DNA from: Thalassiosira profunda
Taxonomy: Eukaryota; Bacillariophyta; Thalassiosirophyceae; Thalassiosirales; Thalassiosiraceae
Assembly: GCA_036939355.1 (NCBI GenBank)
Contig: JALLAP010000066.1
Coordinates: 1 to 25,394 of the forward strand
Length of the DNA stretch: 25,394 nucleotides
Direction of reading: 5' to 3'
Under the pieces are notes generated by a model. The model was not told the DNA's origin. It was given only the letters and a program-made list of their open reading frames with translations, and ran no database searches. Position 1 is the stretch's first letter, and each line of letters starts with the position of its first letter. Both the position numbers and the translations under genes were made by a program. Shown here piece by piece: positions 16,363 through 25,394 of the stretch.

Positions 16363-18692
16363 TCACAACTTACACAGCAGCGGCGCAATGAAAGCGCACA
16401 TACTCGAAGGGTAGGCAGCACACTTGCCCGGCAGGTCTTGGGCCCGACTCAGGTGCTTGCCATCGACCCTTCCCATGCACTTCTTGTTCGGCGTGCACTC
16501 AAACTCTCCGCCGCCGAACTCATGCAGAAGCAATCCAGAGTTGGTCCACAGGTGGGTGTCTTTCTGCGGGTACAAAGTGCTGCCTCCACTGAACTGGCAG
16601 TAGGAAATCTTCACCAGCTCGAGACCCAGAATGCTACCGAACACTGAAAGAAGGCGGGAATGTGAGGTACAAATTGGATGGAACACACGGCGACAAGAAC
16701 ACTCACAGTCTGAAACTGGATGATGGTGCAGGTACCCCACCGGGTTCTCAATCACCATTACTAGAGCAGGATTGCGGTTCTTGTAAAAGGAAAAGACATT
16801 GACCATCGATTCCACATCGTTCCTCGCCTGCCGCGCGTCGACGTCCAACACGCGATTACCGCGGCCTTCGATGAAGTCTTTTGACCTGTATCGGCCATTT
16901 TGTGCCCTCGACCACGTCCGGCATTCCGGTCCGGCCCAAATGACGGAAAAGGCTTTGTTCAGGTCCGGATGGAGGTGAATTTGACCGTCGACGATGGAAG
17001 CCTCCAACTCCGCGAGGCTCAGCTGGCTCGTCGCCGATCGCTTTGGGTCGTTGTCGAGGGTAATGGCCGAGGCAAAGCCTTGTCTTTTGAGGCTTTCGCT
17101 CATGACGCCTTCTCCTGCACAGAGCTCCAAGCTTTCGAGCCCTCCCGTCCCCACTGCGCCAAAGTCATCACGGCTCGAGATGCCCTGGTTGACGCATGCT
17201 TTGTAGTTGTTCGAACGCTCCCACGATGCGTATCGTCTCTCAAGACTGTTTACCACCTTGCGAGACGCCTTCTTTTCTTTTTCTCTGAGCTCGGGGAAAA
17301 ACAGCGGACCTCCTCTTTCTGCCGAAGGCAGCTGCTGATCTTTCTCCATTTGCTGAATGCCTCTGAGGATGCTGTCCTCTTACTGCGTCGGACCGTCCAT
17401 CTTATCGGCAAAGGAAGGCTTGTTCCAGCCCTTGGCGACGCCTGTTTCATACGAATGGACCTGCCCGACCAAACTGAAAGATTTCGAGTCTTTGGTAGTT
17501 GACCACCCCTATTTATGCAATCAACAAACATGAGCACATCCTATGTCAACATTGCAAATGGACTGCCACCAGCTAACACCGCATCAATTCTACTCACCGT
17601 TTCGTACCAGTACACCAAATGTTTCATCTTTGACAAAGTGCCTCGCTTGTTCCGACACGACAGGTACATATTCGTCCACTCCTCCGCCATCCCGCCCTCG
17701 CCGGAGATATCGAACGGCGAAAGAATCAACACGGGGCGATAGACGTTCTTCCACGACGCCCAGCCGCAATCGCCGAAGCGTTCCACCATTTCTTCCAGCA
17801 GCGACGAGATCACTTCCTCGCGCGTCATGCCCAGTTGGTCGGTGATGCGGTGGGGCTCGGACGGTGCCGGGCCCAGCGGCCCGAAATCCTCCTCTTCGAC
17901 GGAGACCATTTTTCGCAGCACTTTCTTTGGCTTTGATGGGCTCGGCGGCACCAATGAAATCCTGTCCACCTTCTTCCTCTTCCGCTTCCCCTTCTTCCGA
18001 AACGGCGCGTTGTAAATCTGCCCTTCCCCGTCCCACTCCACCTCGCACCGCCCGCTCTCAAACGATGTGGAATAGAATGCAATTTTGTCCTGGTCGGGAA
18101 GATACAGCCTCCAACCCTTTCTCTCTGGCCGACTGTCGCCCCAGTAAATTTCATAGTCGTGCATCAGGAACGCTTCTGGCGGGCCCTTCTCGGGGATGCG
18201 GTCGCCGCGAGGGCACGGCGCCTCCAACGTTGGTTCATCTTCCTCGGAGGAGGATACCTTGGGGCCTCGCTTGGCACCGGCGCCGGCGACACCCTCTTTG
18301 CTCAGAAGGCGGATCGTTTCCCTGGCCAAATCCACCGTCTCCGCATCCCCGTCGTCGTACTGAATCGTCACGCGGTGGCGCCCGCATCGATCCCCGCGGC
18401 GCCCTTCAACAACGCCTGGATAAAATGCATCATCTTCCGGCCAGAAGACGGACAGCCGCGTCCCAATTGCGATGCCGGCGGCGGCATCCTTCCGATCCCA
18501 AATGAGAAACGTCTCCTTGGACAAATGCACCGTCTCAACGCCGCCGTCGTCGTAGCGGATCGTGGCGCCGTGGCGTCCGCTTCGGGCGGCGATGACGCCC
18601 GGATAATACGCATTGTCGTCCGGCCAAAAGACGGAGATTCGCGCCCCGACGACGGCGCGTTTGCAGGCGGCGGCGCCCTCGCCCTCCTCCAT
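16363..18692 (-). CDS. Tudor-Tudor-C5 DNA methyltransferase fusion, four exons
   Basis: The exons are 18692-17598, 17508-17384, 17284-16707 and 16643-16363, with introns of 89, 99 and 63 bp (GTGAGT...ATAG, GTAAGA...CTCAG, GTGAGT...TTTCAG). Phases agree and give 692 aa. The N-terminus has two Tudor-like barrels about 60 residues apart: ISVFWPDDNAYYPGVI...YDDGGVETVHL and LSVFWPEDDAFYPGVV...YDDGDAETVDL. A charged middle with a KKGKRKRKK nuclear-localisation-like run follows. The C-terminal part is a cytosine-C5-methyltransferase fold: ELCAGEG at 460-466 (motif I), GPECRTWS (Cys528, motif IV), VIENPVG (Glu586, motif VI) and YCQF...KDTHLWTN. The motifs are atypical (PEC for PPC/PCQ, ENP for ENV). 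The TAA at 17382-17380 lies inside the second intron; without that splice the gene would be read as two. Predicted role: chromatin-guided DNA methylation. Confidence 0.65.
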
Positions 18693-19288
18693 CCTGCCGC
18701 CTGGTGCCCTGGTGCCTCTCTTCGGTTATGTTTGGGCGGGCGGGGGCTGGTCGGTTGCAAGCTAAGCGCTTGATTGCAAGTGCTCTTTATGTCACCCTTC
18801 GCAATCCAGGTGTTTCTGAGCTAATGTTGAGTATCGAGGATCGATGCGAGAGTGGGCCGGCCGGAGGCAGGAACGATCACTACAGATCCTGTTTTGCAGA
18901 ATGGAGGCCCGCAGGAAGAGAGCGAACCTAGGTATGTCAGCTCGGAGATGGCATTGTTGGCTCGGGCACATGCCGGGCAAGAGACGAGCACAATGTGCTA
19001 CTTTCTTTCTTTCCCTAAGCTTATGTATTGATGCATTATCTATCCACTGGACCTACTCACAGCATTCGCCGCCCGAATGCAGTCCTATGAAAACATCCCT
19101 CAAAGTAGGCACGCGACCAAACATCGTCGAACTTGTACAGCCATCAAGTTGGCGCCCGACGAAATCGCTCCCTCGATTCGGTATGTCGATCCCTCGCAAC
19201 TTTATCTTGGGCTAAACAGCCGTCTCGACAGAGGGAGAACGGCGCCCTCGGATATAGGTCGCAGAGCCAAGCTGCTTACTCCTCATCG
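18693..19288. other. Intergenic region without a supported gene
   Basis: This is about 600 bp between the start of the Tudor-methyltransferase gene and the stop of the next minus-strand gene. Short frames exist but have no protein-like composition or signals. A pyrimidine-rich patch lies near 19003. It probably holds the promoter of the gene to its left and the 3' end of the gene to its right. Confidence 0.6.
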
Positions 19289-20537
19289 TTAGTTGTCGGG
19301 TTCGTCGTTGCTGACAGCGAACAAGTTGGACTGTTCACTCTGGGCTTCCTTCGCCACCGTGTCGGTACCCCCCGAAGTGGGCTCATAGGTGGGCTGCGGC
19401 GTATCAATATCGGGCAGATCAGTAGTGATCGGAGGCGGAACGGTATTGGTCGCCGCCGTCGTGGCCACGGTCGTCGTCGTCGTGGTCGTATCAGCGGGGC
19501 AGAGGTCCACAACTTCGCACCCAGGGGTGCCGCGGCAGCATAATTCTTCAGTGCTGAACTCCTCGCAGGTTTCTTCCTCAGAATACTCGTCGCTGTCGCA
19601 GCCGACGCCGCATTCGGCGAAGACGCAAATGGACCCCTCGAGCTTAATCCACTGGCGATCGTCGTCGCTGCAGTCACAGCCGCCGGGCGCGCAGATGGAA
19701 GGGGGGCCGCTCTTCGAACCCTTTGAGCCGGACCCCGATTTGCCGCCCTTTCCGGAATAGGACAGGCTGTAGTCCGCCTTGGAGCCCTTGCCGCTGTAGG
19801 AAAGGCTGCCATCGGAGCCCGACTTGCCGCCCTTGCCACTGTAGGAAAGGCTGCTGTCCGCCTTGGAGCCCTTGCTTCCGCTCTTTCCCGATTTGCCTGT
19901 GTCGCAAATATCGCCAGGGCTGGGACAGCTCTTGGCTCCCTTGGAGCCGGAGGCCTTGGAGGAGTAGGACATGTCGGATTTGGATCCCTTGGAGGAGACG
20001 GACATGTCGGACGACTTCGACGACTTGCTCATCGACATGGCGTCCTCGCCCAGGCCTGCGTGGTGGAGGAGAGGTAGATAGAACGAGTGAGATGGTGCGT
20101 GTGCATAAGATGTGAGCAATCACGAATGCTGCACACGTGGTCGCTGGCCAGCCGCTCTGCACCACACATACACACTACTCACCCCGCGCGATCTCGTTCC
20201 GCAGCTGCCGGCGCTTCTCCGGGCCGGCGGCGTAGCCCTCCGTCCCGGGTACAACGAGGCGGCGCTCCTCGCCGGAGCTCTTGGAGCTCTTGGTCGAGTA
20301 GCTCATGCTGATGCTGCCGCTCTTGCCCCCCTTCGATCCGCTGCTCTTCGAGGACTTGGTGGAGTAGGACATCTCGTCGTAGCACTCGTCGACGGCGTAC
20401 ATGTCTTCCATGCCCTTGGCGGACGACGAGGCCGACCGGTCGTTGTTGGACGTGAGTCCGACGGAAAGGCCGATGACGAGAGCGGCGACGGCGAGGCCCA
20501 CGAGGCCGATCTTCGCGGCGGTCTTCTTTTCCACCAT
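19289..20537 (-). CDS. Silaffin-like Lys/Ser/Gly-rich secretory protein with RXL sites, two exons
   Basis: Exon 1 (20537-20183) and exon 2 (20055-19289) are joined at phase 1 across a 127-bp GTGAGT...CGCAG intron, giving 373 aa. The N-terminus has a short basic tail and one hydrophobic helix (KIGLVGLAVAALVIGLSVGL), so it enters the secretory route as a signal anchor. A long run of SKSSK, SYSTKSSKSSG, SYSGKGGKSGS and KGSKADSSLSYSG repeats follows, the composition of diatom biosilica-associated proteins. Arg-Xaa-Leu sites (ERRL, KRRQL) resemble the silaffin propeptide cleavage motif. Then comes a Cys-rich acidic module (GGCDCSDDD, CVFAECGVGC, ELCCRGTPGC), a Thr run and a Pro/Thr/Asp tail. Phosphorylated Ser and modified Lys of such proteins template silica. 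That role is inferred from composition, not from homology I can prove. Confidence 0.7.
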
Positions 20538-21049
20538 GGTTGCAATTTGTTGGAGGGTGGGCGAGGGTCGGGTGCGAGGATCGAGCCGTCGTGAAATTAT
20601 GAAGGGGAAGAGCACATCTCGTGCACTTGGACGGCGGCTACCAATGCAATTGCTACGACCAAATTGGCATGTTCATTCGCCCTCTCTGGAAGGCCGGGCT
20701 TCTGTACTGATCGACTCCGAGACAGAGGTGCCCATGGGGGCCTTCTGCAGGTCGAAGCCGTCATTTTTGGCCAGCAAAGTTGAGCAAGCAAGAGCAGGCA
20801 ACTCAGGTTTGTACGTACGTAGGAACTCTTTCTATTTCTATTCAAACCCCTGAGGTTACCAACACAACACCCCTGTTGGCTAGAATGGCCCCCTCTCTCT
20901 AGCTCTAGGATCGTACGAGCTGGCGGTCCTTGCGTGGCGGCCTCGTCGGCTGACGCTAGAGGATTTGCTCAACCCACCCGCTCGCTCCGCAACAGCTCCA
21001 TCATCTCTCGATTCGAAGACGATGTGAATGAGGGCCTCCTCCCCTCGCG
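20538..21049. other. Divergent intergenic region without a supported gene
   Basis: These 512 bp lie between the silaffin-like gene (minus) and the broken gene at 21050 (plus). They contain a possible inverted-repeat motif at 20613 and a GTACGTACGTAGG patch near 20811. No frame looks coding. Confidence 0.55.
20613..20625 (-). promoter_or_regulatory. Possible inverted-repeat promoter motif, reversed copy (silaffin-like gene)
   Basis: The plus strand reads CACATCTCGTGCA, with GCAC/GTGC arms around ATCTC. It matches the copy at 15094 at 10 of 13 positions. It lies about 76-88 bases upstream of the minus-strand ATG at 20537, in opposite orientation. Support is weaker than for the other three copies. 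Confidence 0.3.
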
Positions 21050-21976
21050 ATGTCCCGTTGGCGCCTCCTCGGGCTGTCCTTCCTCGCCCCGTTGGCGTGG
21101 GGCCTGAGCGTCGCCCCACACTAGAACATCGGTAGCATTCGGTCCGCCATACTGGAGGCCGACTCTCTGGATAAAGATGATGCCACGACTCTGTCCCTCA
21201 ACGAGATATTGGCCGCCCTTCCTACAGATGAGGGAGAGCACCCGGCAGCGATTTATTATTATGCCTCTGACTTCGTCCCTCGGCGCGAGGTAACTGCCAG
21301 CGCCTACGTTCGATGTGCTAGCGATCGCCACCGAGACTGCCTTGATCTCTTTGAGGCTACGAAACATCTTTGGTCCGATGCGAGGCGCTTAATGATAGTT
21401 CGCTCAACGTGCGATGGGAAGCTAGCTGGATTCCTGCCGGGTCGACGAGGCTGACGATTTGGCGGGCGCAATGGGCTGGCAGGTGACGCGGAAACCTCCC
21501 GACTCGACGCGCATTGCAACTTTCAGTTGGAAGGCGGTGTTTGGGTTGTTTCGAGAGGCCTTTGCGTCGGGAAATATTACTCTCCCGATATCGATCGTGG
21601 AGGGCAACACGCTGATTTTCATCGCAGAGCATCGTCAAAAACTGATGCGCCGAGCACCGGCTATTGCATCTCGCTGGCCGAATCGATCGACCTTGCAACG
21701 GAAGCGGACAAGGGCCGACTGCAGAATCGACGGGTGGCACAAGAAGCAGCGTCGTGGATCGACGTGTCCCGACGACCTCCCCGAGAGTTTGCAATCGATG
21801 CCGACGAATGGGCGGCCATCGTTCGCAAGAGGATGCTGAGCGGGGTACCCGGCGCCGGTGCGCTCGATGTGGATCCGAACGAAGACGATGCGGAGGGAGG
21901 CCTTGCGTTGCTGGTCTTTGGCATCGTGTGTGCAGGGACGTTTGCGGCAACATATGAAGTCTTTTCGGCGCTCTAA
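21050..21976 (+). pseudogene. Broken gene for a secreted, C-terminally membrane-anchored protein
   Basis: ATG 21050 opens a signal peptide (MSRWRLLGLSFLAPLAWGLS) that meets an in-frame TAG at 21122. The same frame then runs on with protein-like sequence (LSLNEILAALPTDEGEHPAA, DCLDLFEATKHLWSDARRL) to a TGA at 21452. From about 21434 to 21640 the sensible reading is one frame over (DDLAGAMGWQVTRKPPDSTR, TFSWKAVFGLFREAFASGNI). It then returns to the first frame (SLAESIDLATEADKGRLQNR, DADEWAAIVRKRML) and ends with a hydrophobic segment (LALLVFGIVCAGTFAATYEV) at a stop at 21974-21976. One stop and two compensating shifts suggest decay, or sequence errors; I found no splice pairs that repair it. 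The family is unknown. Confidence 0.45.
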
Positions 21977-22048
21977 GGAATGCATTACTGCGATCTACAC
22001 ATAATTTGTACAATATTCACCGACTCTCACTTCAACTGGAGCGTCGCA

Positions 22049-23794
22049 TCACACCTCTCCATCGTAGATGTCCTGCTCCTCGTCCCTCGAAAAATCGTGG
22101 ACCACCACCACGTCGTCCCTCCCGTCCGAGAGCAATCGCTTCCCCTCCGAATCGATGCAGATGTTTCCGATCCACACCTTGTAGCCGCCCAATCCGTACA
22201 GCGCCTGGGGCGCGGGGAAGAGCTGCGAGACGCGGAGCATGCCGTCGTGGCCCGCGCTGACGAGGATGCCGCCCGGACGGGAGGCCAGCGAGAGGACGGG
22301 GCCCTGGTGGGAGGGCTTGATGGGTTGCATGGAGTTTTCTTTGAAGAAGGGCCGCGTCGTCAATGATGAGGGCACGTCGTTGGCCATTTCGGCGGCGTCG
22401 TTCTCCATGTGGAACGAGGATGTCGGGACGTGACACGGGTGTATTTCCTGCATCCACAGGCTGCCGTTCCCTCCCCCCGTTACGAGGCTGTATGTTGCAT
22501 CTTCGCCCTCCTTCTCTCCACCCGACACGAACGCCACCGATCTCGCGTGGCTCGCGCTGTTCGTATCGGCGAATGGGTTCCATACGCCCAGAAAACGATC
22601 AGATCTCCCCCCGTGCACTTCACGGTTCGTGGCGTACACGCACACGTTGCCGTTAGCGTGCGCCGCGGCCACCATGTCCAATTCGTCCGACACGTCGATG
22701 GATAAAATGGGCGAGGGTTGCTCGTTTACCTGCTGGTCCAGCGGCGAAATGGTTGCGATTTGCATCTCCGTGTAAAACGCGTTGCCGCTCGCCGAATCGT
22801 CCTGCGCGAAGGAGACCATTCGCAAAAGTCCGTCGGCCCCGCCCATGAAAAGCCGTCCGGCGGCGTCGAATTGCAAACAGGTGATCAGCGTGGGCGTCGT
22901 CCCGGGCAAAGGTCGCTTTAGAGACGGAACGTCTCCCACGAATTTCAATTCGCCTTCGCCCGCGAGCTTGAACAATTTGACGCCTCCTTCTCTCCCCGCG
23001 CTCGCCACGAGATTGTTCCCCCGGGACATGGCCACGGCCAACACACCCCCGCCGTCGTAATCGCCGTAAATCAGCGACCTCAGCTTTTCGTCCAGCGCGT
23101 CGACGCTCTCGGGAGTGTGGCTCGACGAATGCACATTTCTCGCGGCCCCCAACACGCGCTTGGACTCGACGTCGGCGACGAAGACCGAGCCGCAGGCCGA
23201 TCCGCACGCGACGCGGGGGTAGGATCCTATGGCCACGCGGCGGACCCAATCGAAGGGAAGTTCCTCCATGTCGCCGCTGCTAGAGGAGGAGAGGGAGTAC
23301 GGCGCTCCGGGGAACGAGTTAGAGGAAGAGGAGGCGTCGGTGCCCCCGAGCGCATTTTCTTCCTGCTGCTTGTAAAACCCCTCGTTGATCGTGAAGGCGG
23401 CGAACGTCTTGGCCGACCCGGTTTGCCACTGCTCCAGCAATTCGCGCGAGGATTGTTGCAATTGTTGCCGGCGGAAGCGGAGGGATTCGAAGAAGGACGG
23501 ATCGGTCGCGGCCGAGATGGAGCGGGACGGCGGATTGTTGGAGGCAGATGAAAAGGAGGAGAACTGCCCGGCCGCGTCGTCGAAGTCGTTGTAGAAGTTT
23601 CCTTCTGCAAAGTCGCCGGCGTCGTCGTCGCTGCCCGAGAGGCGCAGGGCGGAGGAGCGCGGACGGCGCACAAGACGAGCACAAGATGTGCACTGCAATG
23701 ACGTCGCGGCTGGTGAAGAGAAGGCCGCCGCCGAGGACGCCGCCGTCGACGCCGCGAGGAGGGCCAGTGCCCGCCGGCGGGTGGAAGGGGCCAT
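22049..23794 (-). CDS. Plastid-targeted WD40/beta-propeller protein
   Basis: A single-exon 581-aa protein. The N-terminus MAPSTRRRALALLAASTAAS runs into SSAAAFSSPAA: a signal peptide, then an ASAFAP-type motif with Phe at +1 and a Ser/Arg-rich transit segment, the bipartite signal of diatom plastid proteins. A Gln/Ser-rich helical stretch (RFRRQQLQQSSRELLEQWQ) precedes propeller blades seen as VAMSRGNNLVASAGREGGVK, LQFDAAGRLFMGGADGLLRM, SLVTGGGNGSLWM, SLASRPGGILVSAGHDGMLR and ICIDSEGKRLLSDGRDDVVV. WD40 propellers are protein-binding scaffolds; the partner in the plastid is unknown. The gene is convergent with the broken gene to its left (72 bp between ends). Confidence 0.75.
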   Translation of the reverse strand: MAPSTRRRALALLAASTAASSAAAFSSPAATSLQCTSCARLVRRPRSSALRLSGSDDDAGDFAEGNFYNDFDDAAGQFSSFSSASNNPPSRSISAATDPSFFESLRFRRQQLQQSSRELLEQWQTGSAKTFAAFTINEGFYKQQEENALGGTDASSSSNSFPGAPYSLSSSSSGDMEELPFDWVRRVAIGSYPRVACGSACGSVFVADVESKRVLGAARNVHSSSHTPESVDALDEKLRSLIYGDYDGGGVLAVAMSRGNNLVASAGREGGVKLFKLAGEGELKFVGDVPSLKRPLPGTTPTLITCLQFDAAGRLFMGGADGLLRMVSFAQDDSASGNAFYTEMQIATISPLDQQVNEQPSPILSIDVSDELDMVAAAHANGNVCVYATNREVHGGRSDRFLGVWNPFADTNSASHARSVAFVSGGEKEGEDATYSLVTGGGNGSLWMQEIHPCHVPTSSFHMENDAAEMANDVPSSLTTRPFFKENSMQPIKPSHQGPVLSLASRPGGILVSAGHDGMLRVSQLFPAPQALYGLGGYKVWIGNICIDSEGKRLLSDGRDDVVVVHDFSRDEEQDIYDGEV

Positions 23795-24009
23795 GTTAGG
23801 ATGTGATCTGCGCGCCGATGGTGAAATAATGGCCGTTTAGGGGCGTCGGCGGCCCATGTTGCAAAGGAACACGCCAGCTCGATTTTGAGAAGAATTTTTG
23901 CCTACCCCCCCCCAACAAAGCAAGCAAATAAAAGGGCGGAGCCCTCCCCCTCCTATCCTGGGCCATCCGGCGCGGCGGACTCCTCTCCCCTTGGCGCCGC
24001 GGAAGTGGA

Positions 24010-24022
24010 CACACCACGTGTG
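24010..24022 (+). promoter_or_regulatory. Inverted-repeat promoter motif, copy 3 (LRR gene)
   Basis: CACACCACGTGTG, within AAGTGGACACACCACGTGTG, starts 71 bases before the ATG at 24081. It has the same ACAC/GTGT arms and 5-base spacing as the copies at 9338 and 15094. Confidence 0.5.
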
Positions 24023-24080
24023 CTGGGCGCGGGTGTGGGGCGCACAAGACGGGGTGCAGGCCAGCGGCTCAGCAACTGCG

Positions 24081-25388
24081 ATGGAGGCACACCAGAGGAT
24101 GGCAGGGGATTGGGTCGAATACGACGGCGGGGAGGTCCGGGATTGGCACCACAGTGCCAGCCAGATCCGCGTGGCCTCGGACGTGGCAGTTATTCCAGAA
24201 TGGAACTTTGGGACGTTTCATAATTTGAGGGCGGTAGATCTCAGCAACGTCACCACCATCTCGAATTATGCTTTCCACAACTGCCACTCGTTGGAACGCG
24301 TCGTGCGGGCGACCGCTTCTGCTGTCGAGATTGGCGAGGGTGCATTTGTCAATTGCAAGGGTTTGGTTGAGATCGATCTCAGCAATGCGACGAAGATTGA
24401 ACCACGTGCTTTCAGGAATTGTTCGGCACTGACGCACGTGAGCATCCCATCAACCATCGTCGAAGTTGGAGATTGTGCATTCGAAGGATGCGAGAGTCTG
24501 ACAGAACTGGAGCTTCATGAGGGTATACAGCGCGTTAGAACGAAATCATTCCATGGTTGCAGGGCTTTGGTTCGTATCAATGTCCCCGCATCTGTCACCG
24601 ACGTTGGAGGTTTTGCATTTGAAGCGTGCACCAGTTTGGTAGAAGTGAAGTTGAACGAAAGTCTGCAACGCATCGGAGGAAGTGCATTCTATGGATGTAC
24701 GTCGCTTCCCCGCATCAGCATTCCATCAACCACGTTAGCAATTGGAGGAAACGCGTTTCAGTATTGCTTTCGATTGAGCGATGTGGCGCTTCGGGAGGGG
24801 CTCCATGCGGTTGGGGCGACCGCATTCCAGCACTGTTCTTTGCTGGAACGCATCACTATTCCTTCCTCAGTCGAATCGGTTCGCGGCGGAGCATTTGCAA
24901 ATTGCACCAGTCTGGTAGAGGTGACTCTGCGCGAGGGAATTCATTACATCGATACTGATGCATTCTCTTACTGCCGGTTGCTTGAGCGAATCAATATCCC
25001 TCCCGTTGCGTTGGTGATTGACGTTGAGCGTTTTAGCTGTCAGCTATTGAGAAGAACAATTCCTGTCGAACGGGGAAGGAAGCTGGTAGCCTCCAAATGG
25101 ATGCAGTACAGGAGCCCAGACCAGCTCGAACAGGCCGAGGCAAAGGTGAACGAAATTTTAGGTGGCATCGAGCAGTTTGAGAAGGAGAAAATTGCATCCA
25201 TCCGCGACTGGTTTGCCTACTACGATCTATTGGATGTGACGACGATGCTCGAGTTGTCAATTTGGAAATGCAACAACGGCAACGATCAGGACGCGGAAGC
25301 CAGGCAAACCATTCGTCGCAGCTGCGGCGGCGATATGAATGTCATCATTCCAGCTATCTTGCCATTCTTGGAAGTCGGTGGCAAATAG
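24081..25388 (+). CDS. BspA-type leucine-rich-repeat (LRR_5) protein
   Basis: The start at 24081 gives 435 aa. The frame is open further upstream to 23898, but the promoter motif lies 71 bases before 24081 and the upstream residues look non-coding. From about residue 35 there are some twelve 23-residue LRR_5 units of the form A-F-x-x-C-x-x-L-x-x-I-x-I-P-S-x-V-x-x-I-G (for example AFHNCHSLERV, AFEGCESLTELELHEGIQRV, AFANCTSLVEVTLREGIHYI). The C-terminal part, including IRDWFAYYDLLDVTTMLELS and IWKC, is a tail I associate with the very large LRR family of centric diatoms. Such proteins are thought to mediate protein contact; their function in diatoms is not established, and there is no signal peptide here. 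The stop lies 6 bases before the window end. Confidence 0.85.
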   Translation: MEAHQRMAGDWVEYDGGEVRDWHHSASQIRVASDVAVIPEWNFGTFHNLRAVDLSNVTTISNYAFHNCHSLERVVRATASAVEIGEGAFVNCKGLVEIDLSNATKIEPRAFRNCSALTHVSIPSTIVEVGDCAFEGCESLTELELHEGIQRVRTKSFHGCRALVRINVPASVTDVGGFAFEACTSLVEVKLNESLQRIGGSAFYGCTSLPRISIPSTTLAIGGNAFQYCFRLSDVALREGLHAVGATAFQHCSLLERITIPSSVESVRGGAFANCTSLVEVTLREGIHYIDTDAFSYCRLLERINIPPVALVIDVERFSCQLLRRTIPVERGRKLVASKWMQYRSPDQLEQAEAKVNEILGGIEQFEKEKIASIRDWFAYYDLLDVTTMLELSIWKCNNGNDQDAEARQTIRRSCGGDMNVIIPAILPFLEVGGK

Positions 25389-25394
25389 ATGAAA

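Noticed and set aside
17380..17382. TAA read as glutamine or read through between the two halves of the Tudor-methyltransferase gene.
   Set aside because: Nuclear genes of diatoms use the standard code, other genes here end in TAG, TGA or TAA normally, and splicing explains the stop.
17363..17383. A 21-nt mini-intron (GTAAGA...CCTCAG) that would also remove the TAA and keep frame in the Tudor-methyltransferase gene.
   Set aside because: It is far shorter than the other introns in the window (63-166 bp). The 99-bp alternative has the same donor and a better pyrimidine tract.
20969..21367. Minus-strand 132-aa open frame opposite the broken gene.
   Set aside because: The plus strand has a signal peptide, better continuity on both sides and a membrane tail; the minus frame has no recognisable feature.
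1..25394. CRISPR arrays, rRNA genes, phage or bacterial operons.
   Set aside because: No regularly spaced repeats, no rRNA core sequences and no closely packed co-directional genes were seen; spliceosomal introns show eukaryotic nuclear DNA.

Overview
The window looks like nuclear DNA of a photosynthetic stramenopile, most likely a centric diatom of the Thalassiosira type. The evidence is: short GT-AG introns (63-166 bp) that restore reading frames; two predicted products beginning with a signal peptide and an ASAFAP-like plastid-import motif (Phe just after the cleavage site); a lysine/serine/glycine-rich secreted protein of the silaffin-like kind; and a leucine-rich-repeat protein with the C-terminal tail common in these diatoms. 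Species assignment is inference. Two single-N positions, each flanked by an exact 72-bp duplication, are assembly joins rather than biology.

Layout: 1-387 is the end of an SGNH hydrolase (+). 483-1804 is a two-exon GT90 glycosyltransferase (-), with a 241-bp MITE-like element at 1970-2210 in its upstream region. 2620-3640 is an uncertain acidic disordered gene (-), divergent from 3778-6448 (+), which encodes a globin domain fused to a cyclic-nucleotide-gated-type ion channel. 6570-7598 is a GT17 glycosyltransferase (-). 7816-7960 is a block of C-run hairpins, and 8031-9162 is a 1.13-kb gene-poor stretch bounded by 26-bp terminal inverted repeats. 9411-10616 is a WDR83/MORG1-like WD40 protein (+). 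10888-11805 is a truncated-haemoglobin-like gene (-). 12124-13726 is a putatively plastid-targeted Arg/Gly/Asn-rich protein (+) interrupted by an assembly join. 14012-14748 is a cysteine-rich secreted protein with a frame break (-). 15165-16115 is an IAH1-like SGNH esterase (+). 16363-18692 is a four-exon gene joining two Tudor-like modules to a C5-type DNA methyltransferase (-). 19289-20537 is the silaffin-like two-exon gene (-). 21050-21976 is a broken secreted/membrane protein gene (+). 22049-23794 is a plastid-targeted beta-propeller (-). 24081-25388 is an LRR_5 protein (+).

The genes do not form an operon or an obvious pathway; this is ordinary mixed eukaryotic gene order with divergent and convergent pairs. 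Most notable are the globin-channel fusion (a candidate heme-based gas or redox sensor wired to a membrane channel), the Tudor-methyltransferase fusion whose stop codon lies inside a well-formed intron, two transposon-like inverted-repeat elements, and a short inverted-repeat motif at nearly the same distance (71-73 bases) upstream of three unrelated start codons.
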